Origin: Nitrospinota bacterium
GTDB lineage: Bacteria; Nitrospinota; Nitrospinia; Nitrospinales; VA-1
NCBI GenBank assembly: GCA_022567815.1
Contig: JADFGI010000145.1
Coordinates: 1-7,667 of the forward strand
Length of the DNA: 7,667 nt
Direction of reading: 5' to 3'
Each line of letters opens with the position of its first letter. Position 1 is the first letter of the stretch. The notes beneath the pieces are model-generated. The model was given only the letters and a program-made list of their open reading frames with translations. It ran no database searches and was not told the origin of the DNA. Shown here one piece after another: positions 1 to 5,718 of this stretch. A program made the position numbers and the translations under genes.

Positions 1-35
1 TCAAAACATTCTCTAGGTCTGCTCGCTTGATAAAT

Positions 36-95
36 ATCTTGTTTATCCTATAGATTTCGAGAAAACTCTTATCAAATCTTGTTAATCCTGTAGAT
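36..95. repeat. Two-copy 20-base intergenic repeat with 40-base period
   Basis: Two copies of a 20-base unit lie at 36-55 and 76-95, exactly 40 bases apart, matching at 18 of 20 positions. On the minus strand the consensus reads ATCTAYAGGATWAACAAGAT. The right copy continues into a shorter 9-base iteration: ATCCTGTAG then ATCCTGTCA at 85-102. The pair is flanked or split by the inverted words TTGATAA (27-33) and TTATCAA (69-75). It begins 10 bases beyond the stop codon of the lipocalin-like gene, on that gene's 3' side. Short iterated AGGAT/AACAAGAT sequences like this recur between genes in many bacterial genomes. Their role is unknown, and I see no stem plus T-tract that would make this a standard terminator. 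No gene is visible in 1-105. Confidence 0.6.
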
Positions 96-105
96 CCTGT
101 CAAAT

Positions 106-1248
106 TCATTCCGGCAGGTCCTGTATGAGGGGCTTGCCATAGCCTACAAGCTCCACATAACCTTTGCCTTTGACCGGCTTGCCTTCAAACACCCCTTCGA
201 TGGAGACACTGCCCTCCCAATATGATCCTGAAATAGAGCGCAAATGAGAAAGTTCCTGATCGGCCAGGTCCGGTTGAATTCTCAGGCGGGTCTGAGATGC
301 CGGTAGAGTGACGACCCATCCGGCGGGATAGGTGGTATTGGTGACATCACTCGTCCAATCGCCGGTGGCCTCGATTACAAAATCGTCTTTGACCAGATGA
401 CGGGATGCGCTATCGGCGGAAATCAACGTCCCGCTGGAAAACGGATCGATCCCTCCCCCCTTACGGCGCAATTGATACAGCATGATCTCGGTATTATTAT
501 CCAGTTTCAGCGAAAACCAGTCCCACCCCACCAGTTTGGGATTCAACTGATCGCTGGAGAATTCCCGGTCCATCCAACTGGTTCCTGTGACCTTATATGC
601 TTTGCCCTTGATGAAAACCTTTCCTGTGGTCCGCATTCTCGTATACGAAAAATAATGCGAGGCGTTGCCTTCCTGCTCGCCCTTGCGGCTGATGCCATCC
701 TTGCCGTGAAAAACCATCTGCTTGACCGGAGTCAGCTTTAAATCCACTCCCGTTCCCGATTCGATGGCTTTCAACCTGTGGGCCTTGCCGCGCTCGGTGA
801 GAACCCAATCCTCGTTCCATACCAGAAACCGATCCGACTTTGCTCCGGCGTTCATCAGTCCTTTTCGATTGATGCGTTCAAAGAAATGAAATTTTTTCCC
901 GGCAATATCGGTCACCGTCATATGCGCGAAATAGATCTGATCGATCTTCCATTTTGACGGATTCGCAATTTTTTGAGTCCCTTCCAAACCGACCCGGAAA
1001 AAGGTGACCTGATATCCAAAGGCTTTGCCCTCGGCAGACTCCAGATTACCGGTGTAATACCACCATTCGATGCGAAAATCGTCGTGCGAAAAATGGTCGC
1101 GGGGAAAATTGTATTCATACCCCGGCAGGGCCGGACGAAATGCGGACGTTTCCGGAATTTGAGCTGAGGAACTTTCAAAAAAAGCAAAAAATGCCAGGAA
1201 CACCAACACCGCTAAAAATTTTCTTAATATTTTTGCAGGAAGTTGCAT
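106..1248 (-). CDS. Secreted AttH/CrtC-like lipocalin-fold protein
   Basis: This 380-residue protein belongs to the family of predicted secreted hydrolases related to AttH and carotenoid 1,2-hydratase (CrtC), which have two lipocalin-like domains. Residues 1-29 form a signal peptide: a basic start (KILRK), a hydrophobic core (FLAVLVFLAFFAFF), then a likely cut after SSSA. There is no lipobox cysteine, so a soluble periplasmic protein is expected. Family signatures are EWWYYTGNL (61-69), SWMDREFS (224-231), GWDWFSLKLD (241-250) and a C-terminal YWEGSV...GYVELVGYG block (343-371). The frame stays open back to a TTG at 1284, but the ATG at 1248 has GAGAGG just upstream and starts the signal peptide cleanly, so I chose it. 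In many genomes this family sits beside an FtsX-type ABC permease operon; here the upstream neighbour is a divergent glycan operon, so its usual partner is not seen. Substrate and reaction are unknown. Confidence 0.87.
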   Translation of the reverse strand: MQLPAKILRKFLAVLVFLAFFAFFESSSAQIPETSAFRPALPGYEYNFPRDHFSHDDFRIEWWYYTGNLESAEGKAFGYQVTFFRVGLEGTQKIANPSKWKIDQIYFAHMTVTDIAGKKFHFFERINRKGLMNAGAKSDRFLVWNEDWVLTERGKAHRLKAIESGTGVDLKLTPVKQMVFHGKDGISRKGEQEGNASHYFSYTRMRTTGKVFIKGKAYKVTGTSWMDREFSSDQLNPKLVGWDWFSLKLDNNTEIMLYQLRRKGGGIDPFSSGTLISADSASRHLVKDDFVIEATGDWTSDVTNTTYPAGWVVTLPASQTRLRIQPDLADQELSHLRSISGSYWEGSVSIEGVFEGKPVKGKGYVELVGYGKPLIQDLPE

Positions 1249-1305
1249 AAAACCTCTCAAGGCAAAGCCGGAAAATGCCGTCAATAATTAAGACAAAGAA
1301 TGAAA

Positions 1306-1334
1306 AAAATAGCAGAGCTTGCAACAGATTGCAA
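1306..1334 (-). promoter_or_regulatory. Candidate sigma70-type promoter for the lipocalin-like gene
   Basis: On the minus strand a -35-like TTGCAA (1334-1329) is followed, after exactly 17 bases, by a -10-like TATTTT (1311-1306). Each hexamer matches 4 of 6 consensus bases. The predicted start of transcription near 1299 would give a leader of about 50 bases before the ATG at 1248. A second TTGCAA lies within the spacer at 1319-1324, 10 bases from the first. I found no comparable pair for the plus-strand operon that starts at 1377, although its promoter probably also lies in this region. Confidence 0.35.
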
Positions 1335-1376
1335 ATCCCCGGACCGACACAAGACAAAGAGAAGGGATGACGGGCT

Positions 1377-2333
1377 ATGAGAATTTTGGTGACAGGCGCC
1401 GCCGGGTTGTATGGAATCCATCTGGTGGACGATTTGGTGCGACGGCCAGACGTTTCGCACATTATTGGAATAGACGATTTTTCGCGCAAGTTTTTCCAGA
1501 AGGATCCCTTCATCAAATCGGCTGAGTTCGAGAAAAAGTTCACTCTCATCCGCAAGAAATTTTACGATTTGACCATTCAGGAACTGGACAAAATGAATCT
1601 GGACGTGATTGTGCATCTGGCGGCGCATATCTCCATCCCGGAATCCATGGAGCAGGCCAACGAATACTTCAAAAACAACGAGTGGGGCACCTTCCGCCTC
1701 ATGCAGACCCTGGTCCGCACCAAAAAATGGCCGCTGATGGTTTACGCGTCGTCCCCGGAAGTTTACGGCAACCCCATTTACACGCCAATGGATATCAACC
1801 ATCCCATGTTGCCGCGGAGCATTTACGCGGTCACCAAGCTGGCGGCGGAAAAACATTGCAAGGCCATGCACGAATGGTATAAATACCCCGTAGTGGTGAT
1901 CCGAAATTTCAACACCTTCGGCGAGAATCAGGATATCTCCGACCATTCCAGCGTCATCTCCAAATTTATCCGCAACGCCTTAAACAACCAGCCCATCGTC
2001 ATTCACGACAGCGGCGAGCAAACGCGGGATTTCCAATACGTCGAGGATGCCGTCCGAGCCTATTCACTGGTCATCACCGCGGATAAACGGTTTTCCGGCG
2101 AGGTGTTCAACATCGGTACCAACAAACAGACTTCCATCAAGAACCTGGCTCATATGATAAAAGACTTGGCAGGCTCCCGATCCACTATCGAGAATCAACC
2201 GGGCCGCTCGGCGGATCTGATGTCGCTGGAAGCGGATTATTCTTTAATTCATCAAAAAACCGGATGGGAACCCAGGGTCGCTCTGGATGACGGTTTGAAA
2301 AGAACCATCCAATGGTATCGGCAACTGATATGA
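1377..2333 (+). CDS. NAD-dependent epimerase/dehydratase, extended SDR (first of three)
   Basis: This 318-residue extended SDR probably acts in the cytoplasm on a nucleotide-activated sugar. The N-terminal Rossmann fold has the nucleotide-binding loop TGAAGLYG (6-13) and an acidic pair in GIDDFS (31-36) that suits NAD ribose binding. HLAAHIS (80-86) is the usual HLAA strand. Active-site candidates are Ser125/Ser126 in ASSPEVYG, Tyr150 and Lys154 (YAVTK). Glu128 just before VYG lines up with the Thr/Ser-x-Glu found in sugar 4,6-dehydratases and UDP-glucuronate decarboxylases, which would favour a dehydratase or decarboxylase over a simple epimerase; this is inference. RNFNTFG (176-182), QTRDFQYVEDA (215-225) and GWEPR (296-300) are typical C-terminal landmarks. 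GAAGGG lies 10 bases before the ATG. Its stop overlaps the next start as ATGA, so the two are probably translationally coupled. Exact substrate unknown. Confidence 0.85.
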   Translation: MRILVTGAAGLYGIHLVDDLVRRPDVSHIIGIDDFSRKFFQKDPFIKSAEFEKKFTLIRKKFYDLTIQELDKMNLDVIVHLAAHISIPESMEQANEYFKNNEWGTFRLMQTLVRTKKWPLMVYASSPEVYGNPIYTPMDINHPMLPRSIYAVTKLAAEKHCKAMHEWYKYPVVVIRNFNTFGENQDISDHSSVISKFIRNALNNQPIVIHDSGEQTRDFQYVEDAVRAYSLVITADKRFSGEVFNIGTNKQTSIKNLAHMIKDLAGSRSTIENQPGRSADLMSLEADYSLIHQKTGWEPRVALDDGLKRTIQWYRQLI

Positions 2334-3271
2334 AAGCTCTCGTCACAGGAGGCGCCGGGTTCATCGGCAGATGGCTGGTCAAAAAACTACTGGAAGAAAA
2401 TTTCGAAGTCTGGATCATCGATAACCTCGAAAACGGACGCGAAAGCAATCTTGATGAATTTCACAATCATCCTTTGCTGAAAGGCGTGGTATACGATGAT
2501 GTTCTGAACCTGAAAGCCCTCAACTCGGTCTTTGCGTTCAAACCCGACATCGTTTTCCACCTGGCGGCGCAAATCAACGTCCACGAAAGCCTGGAAACTC
2601 CCAACAAAGCTTACGAGAGCAACATCAAGGGAACCTACAACGTTCTGGAAGAATGCCGGGCTCTGGGAACCAAGATCATGCTCATGGGAACCTGCATGGT
2701 CTACGATATGGCCGGCAGCCACAAACCGATCAACGAAGATCATCCACTAAAACCCACTTCACCCTATGCCGCGTCCAAACTCTCGGCTGAAATCCTTGCG
2801 CAATCCTATTACTACAGCTACGGCCTGCCGGTCGTGACCTGCCGCCCCTTCAACACTTATGGGCCGTATCAGAAATACAATCTGGAAGGCGGGGTGGTGT
2901 CGATTTTTGTCCGCCAGACATTGAATGGGGACAGTCTGGAAATTTTCGGGGACGGGACGCAGACACGGGATCTTTTATACGTGGAAGACTGCGTGGATTT
3001 TGTTTACGCCGCTTCACGTTGTGAGCAGGCATTGGGACAGGTGATCAACGCCGGTTCCGGAACCGACATCGCCATCATGGATTTGGCCAGAATGATCTGC
3101 CCGGACGAAAGCAAAATACGATTGGTGGATCATCGCCATCCCCAGTCTGAAATCCCCAAACTGCTTTGCGACTATTCCAAAGCCCGCTCCCTGCTGGGTT
3201 GGGAACCTAAAGTGGACCTTAAATCCGGAATACAAAAGCTGAAAGAGCAACTACAGGAAATATGCGTATAG
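2330..3271 (+). CDS. NAD-dependent epimerase/dehydratase, extended SDR (second of three)
   Basis: This 313-residue extended SDR resembles UDP-glucose 4-epimerase and GDP-mannose dehydratase relatives. It has TGGAGFIG (6-13), Asp31 in the IIDNLENGRESN segment for NAD binding, HLAAQINVHES (77-87), Tyr146 and Lys150 (YAASK), RPFNTYGP (172-179), QTRDLLYVED (211-220) and GWEP (290-293). The active-site strand reads MGTCMVYD (119-126), where most relatives have SSxxVYG: Thr121 can replace the catalytic Ser, but the Asp-Glu or Glu of 4,6-dehydratases is missing, so an epimerase or reductase role is likelier. I start it at the ATG at 2330, which overlaps the stop of the preceding gene (ATGA) and places the Rossmann strand at the usual position. 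An in-frame ATG at 2312 would only add six residues and has no better ribosome site. The gene overlaps the third SDR by 10 bases. Confidence 0.85.
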   Translation: MKALVTGGAGFIGRWLVKKLLEENFEVWIIDNLENGRESNLDEFHNHPLLKGVVYDDVLNLKALNSVFAFKPDIVFHLAAQINVHESLETPNKAYESNIKGTYNVLEECRALGTKIMLMGTCMVYDMAGSHKPINEDHPLKPTSPYAASKLSAEILAQSYYYSYGLPVVTCRPFNTYGPYQKYNLEGGVVSIFVRQTLNGDSLEIFGDGTQTRDLLYVEDCVDFVYAASRCEQALGQVINAGSGTDIAIMDLARMICPDESKIRLVDHRHPQSEIPKLLCDYSKARSLLGWEPKVDLKSGIQKLKEQLQEICV

Positions 3272-4116
3272 GCGTGACCGGCGCCTCCGGCTTTATCGGC
3301 GGCCATTTGATGAACGCTTTGAAACAACTTCCCGGAATCACAGTTTCTTCCCTCCACCGCAAAGGCAAGAATTCCCCCCCCACCCTCACCGAGCTGAAAA
3401 ATTTCGTCAAAGACAAAAACCTGATCTACCATCTGTCAGGAGTCAATAGAGGCTCCGATGAAGAGATTCTTTGCGGAAATATTCTGGGAACGCTTCGTCT
3501 TCTGGTCGCTATAAAAACTTACGGGTCCCCGGAAACGCGGATCGTATTCGCCTCCTCGTCGCAAGTGTATAAACGAGGAAAAAATGCGATCAAGGAATCC
3601 CATGCAACTGAACCGGAATCGATGTATGGTATCAGCAAGAAATCGGCGGAGGATTTGATCCGGATTTCCGGATTTCAGCACATCATCCTGAGGCTTTCCA
3701 ACGTCTACGGTCCGGGATGCCGACCGGATTACAACTCGGTCATCGCCACCTTTTGTGACCGGGCGGTTCGGCGCCTTCCCTTGACCATCTCTGGAAACGG
3801 CAGGCAGGGCCGGGATTTTATTTATATCGACGATGTGGTTCAGGCATTGGTCGAGGCGGGAACGAGAAGGCAAACCTCCAGACAGGCGGTATACAACATC
3901 AGTTCGGGACGGGTGTCTTCCCTCAGGCAGGTGATTGGAAACATCAAACGCGCCGGTCTGCTGGTGAATGTGCAATATCAAAACGGCAACGCAGGCGTTT
4001 CGTATGGGTGCGACCCAGCACGTTTCCGCAAAGCCTACGCATGGAAACCCGATACCTCTCTGGCGGCGGGGATAAAACGGACAGTTCAAGGATTTGAAGA
4101 AGGACACAGCCCATGA
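3262..4116 (+). CDS. Extended SDR with CapF/WbjC-like signatures (third of three)
   Basis: This 284-residue SDR has the loop TGASGFIG (6-13), the active-site serines ASSSQVY (97-103), Tyr122 and Lys126 (YGISK), a FIYIDDVVQA segment (186-195) and a WKPD C-terminal landmark (261-264). Two segments recall the N-terminal reductase domain of CapF/WbjC/FnlB, the enzyme that, with a CapE-type dehydratase and an epimerase, makes UDP-L-FucNAc: HLSGVNR (57-63) and CRPDYNSVIATFC (153-165). Unlike CapF as I recall it, the protein keeps the longer canonical epimerase loop between the serines and YxxxK and ends without a cupin domain; the next gene, overlapping by 4 bases, encodes that cupin. I infer that the pair could work as a two-subunit 3-epimerase plus 4-keto-reductase on a UDP- or dTDP-sugar. 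AGGA lies very close to the ATG, and the start overlaps the previous stop by 10 bases, so coupling is likely. SDR assignment is firm; the CapF link is moderate. Confidence 0.82.
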   Translation: MRIGVTGASGFIGGHLMNALKQLPGITVSSLHRKGKNSPPTLTELKNFVKDKNLIYHLSGVNRGSDEEILCGNILGTLRLLVAIKTYGSPETRIVFASSSQVYKRGKNAIKESHATEPESMYGISKKSAEDLIRISGFQHIILRLSNVYGPGCRPDYNSVIATFCDRAVRRLPLTISGNGRQGRDFIYIDDVVQALVEAGTRRQTSRQAVYNISSGRVSSLRQVIGNIKRAGLLVNVQYQNGNAGVSYGCDPARFRKAYAWKPDTSLAAGIKRTVQGFEEGHSP

Positions 4117-4517
4117 AAGGCATTAAAGTCCGGGACCTTGATAAGAAATCCGATGAAAGAGGCTGGCTCATCGAAATGCTGGGCAATGAGTTGCACGATG
4201 AAAAAAAATCGTTCGGACAAATCCACGTTTCAGTAGCCTACCCCGGAAAAGTCCGGGGGAACCATTACCACAAGCGAAAAACCGAATGGTTTTCTGTTCC
4301 CAGCGGGAGTGGACTGCTCTTGCTCAAGGATTTGGCGACGGGGGAAGAGAAAACCATCCTCATGGGAGAAAACGCGTTAAAAACCGTAAAGATCACTCCC
4401 GGCGTGGTCCACGCCATCAAAAATACCGGCGCCAACGACATGGCGCTCATCGTTTACACCGATGAAACCTTCGATCCCGCCGACCCGGACACGTATTATC
4501 AGAAAATCCTGGAGTGA
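4113..4517 (+). CDS. Small cupin, like the C-terminal domain of CapF/WbjC
   Basis: This 134-residue protein is a single cupin barrel. Motif 1 is GNHYHKRKTEWF (49-60), giving metal ligands His51, His53 and Glu58. Motif 2 is PGVVHAIKN (96-104), giving the fourth ligand His100. Flanking segments match the C-terminal cupin of CapF/WbjC/FnlB as I know it: DERGWLIEM (14-22), SFGQIHVSVAYPGKVRG (33-49), and the tail ETFDPADPDTYY (118-129), close to the FDPxxPDTY end of that family. In CapF this cupin binds a metal ion and epimerises C3 of the 4-keto sugar before the SDR domain reduces it. FdtA/WxcM-type sugar 3,4-ketoisomerases are the main alternative, but the PDTY tail speaks for CapF. It has a good Shine-Dalgarno (GAAGAAGGA, 9 bases before the ATG) and overlaps the SDR upstream as ATGA. 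No signal peptide; cytoplasmic. Confidence 0.8.
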   Translation: MKGIKVRDLDKKSDERGWLIEMLGNELHDEKKSFGQIHVSVAYPGKVRGNHYHKRKTEWFSVPSGSGLLLLKDLATGEEKTILMGENALKTVKITPGVVHAIKNTGANDMALIVYTDETFDPADPDTYYQKILE

Positions 4518-4526
4518 TTCCCGCTC

Positions 4527-5687
4527 ATGAAAATAACCTTCCTGCTCCCTCACGTCCGGCTCAGTGGTGGCGTCAAGGCTCTTCTGGAATACGCCAACCG
4601 AATTTACGCGATGGGCCACGAAGTACAAATAATTCTTCCTGCTGAATCACACAAGTGGTACCGCCTCGATAAAAAATTAAGTACACTGGGGAAAAAACCG
4701 ACACTATTAAATCCGGAATCCGTCGACTGGTTCGACAAATCAACGACCCCGCCGCAAGCGGACGGGGTATCCGATAAGGATTTTTCATTTAAAAGCCGTA
4801 GCAAGCGACGGGGTATGAAACCCACTGGTGGGAATCAAGTCCCGATCACCGTCCTTCCTGACAATAATACCGCTTTTGTTCCTCCCGCGGATATCCTGGT
4901 CGCCACCGCATGGCAGACGGCGGAATTCGCCGCCAGGCTCCCCAGGAAAACAGGAAAAAAATTTTACTTTATACAACACTATGAAAGCCTGTGGACAAGG
5001 GATAAAGAACGTGCCGAACAAACTTACCGCCTGCCTTTTCAAAAGATCGTCATTTCCAACTGGTTAAAACAAGTATTGGCGGACAACTATCGACAGGAAG
5101 CCAACGTGCTGGTCACACCGGTTGACAGGGATCTATTCTTCTGCGAAGAAAAATTGTGGAACATACCCCGCAGAGTCTGTCTGCTTCATCACGATTATGA
5201 CTGGAAAGGGTACAAGGAAGGAATCGCGGTGATTCGGAATTTAAAATCGAAAAACCGAAACGTTGATCTTGTGGTTTTCGGGGCGAAGGTTGAGAACCCA
5301 AAGCCCCTGTTTGATGAAGCCGGGTTTGATTTCAAATACCATTACAGGCCAACTGGAGAGCGATTACGCGAGATCTATTCCTCCTGTGACATTTATCTTT
5401 GCCCAAGCTGGCATGAAGGGTTGGGAATGCCTGCGATGGAAGCCATGGCCTGCCATTGCGCTCTTGTCACGACGGATACCGGAGGTTCCCGCGATTATGC
5501 CTTTGATAAAAAAACCGCTCTGGTATCGGCTCCCAAAGATGTCGAAGGGCTGGCGGATAATTTGACAGCCGTCATTGACGATAAACAATTAATGCTACGG
5601 CTTGCGGAAAACGGCCAAAAGAAAATCAAGGAATTTGACTGGGAAAGAAACTGCCAACGTTTGATTGACTTGTTCGAAACTCGATAA
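4527..5687 (+). CDS. GT4-type glycosyltransferase with an unusual internal insertion
   Basis: This 386-residue protein is a GT-B fold retaining glycosyltransferase of the GT4 (glycosyl transferases group 1) type, expected to add a sugar to a growing surface or protein-linked glycan at the cytoplasmic face of the membrane. The N-terminal domain begins KITFLLPHV and has the glycine loop LSGGVKALLEYA (12-23); FYFIQHYESLW (146-156) and IVISNWLK (174-181) mark the domain join. In the C-terminal domain SWHEGLGMPAMEAMACHC (294-311) carries the E-x7-E pair, Glu297 and Glu305, that contacts the donor nucleotide sugar, followed by TDTGGSRDY. Between WFD (68-70) and VPITVLPD (105-112), which should be nearly adjacent, lie about 34 charged, low-complexity residues encoded by an intergenic-type palindromic repeat. 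The frame is intact and all core motifs remain, so the protein may still be active. It follows the cupin by 9 bases. Donor and acceptor are unknown. Confidence 0.85.
   Translation: MKITFLLPHVRLSGGVKALLEYANRIYAMGHEVQIILPAESHKWYRLDKKLSTLGKKPTLLNPESVDWFDKSTTPPQADGVSDKDFSFKSRSKRRGMKPTGGNQVPITVLPDNNTAFVPPADILVATAWQTAEFAARLPRKTGKKFYFIQHYESLWTRDKERAEQTYRLPFQKIVISNWLKQVLADNYRQEANVLVTPVDRDLFFCEEKLWNIPRRVCLLHHDYDWKGYKEGIAVIRNLKSKNRNVDLVVFGAKVENPKPLFDEAGFDFKYHYRPTGERLREIYSSCDIYLCPSWHEGLGMPAMEAMACHCALVTTDTGGSRDYAFDKKTALVSAPKDVEGLADNLTAVIDDKQLMLRLAENGQKKIKEFDWERNCQRLIDLFETR
4738..4838. repeat. Palindromic repeat element inserted in frame within the GT4 gene
   Basis: This segment has the look of a mobile intergenic palindrome, yet it lies inside a coding region. 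An inverted repeat spans 4746-4768: ACCCCG pairs with CGGGGT and CCGC with GCGG, with one bulged A and an AA centre. Its right arm recurs as a direct repeat: GCAAGCGGACGGGGTAT at 4754-4770 and GCAAGCGACGGGGTAT at 4801-4816, differing by one missing G. Two further small hairpins follow: GGGT/ACCC (4811-4823) and CCCAC/GTGGG (4821-4832). The word AATCAA occurs at both edges (4738-4743 and 4833-4838); it could be a target duplication, but the 95-base offset is not a multiple of three, so it may be chance. The translated product is residues 71-104 of the glycosyltransferase, rich in Lys, Arg, Ser and Asp. That homologues lack this stretch is my inference from the family's usual spacing. Confidence 0.6.
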
Positions 5688-5718
5688 AACCTTTCTGCAA
5701 AAATCCCTTTGAACTGAC

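Noticed and set aside
1249..1284. Longer start (TTG at 1284) for the lipocalin-like gene
   Set aside because: It would add 12 residues before the signal peptide, while the ATG at 1248 has GAGAGG just upstream and gives a standard signal peptide.
1281..1946. Long minus-strand open frame of 221 codons opposite the first SDR
   Set aside because: It lies opposite a clear SDR with intact motifs, has no recognisable domain, and is explained by codon bias of the gene on the other strand.
2312..2329. Earlier ATG at 2312 for the second SDR
   Set aside because: It adds six residues with no homology before the Rossmann strand; the ATG at 2330 in an ATGA overlap is the usual arrangement in this operon.
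3436..4107. Long minus-strand open frame of 223 codons opposite the third SDR
   Set aside because: It mirrors a gene with firm SDR motifs, shows no family signature and has no plausible ribosome site; a shadow frame.
4738..4838. A CRISPR array or insertion sequence inside the GT4 gene
   Set aside because: There are only two unequal repeat copies, no spacers of constant length, and no transposase; a small palindromic element explains it better.
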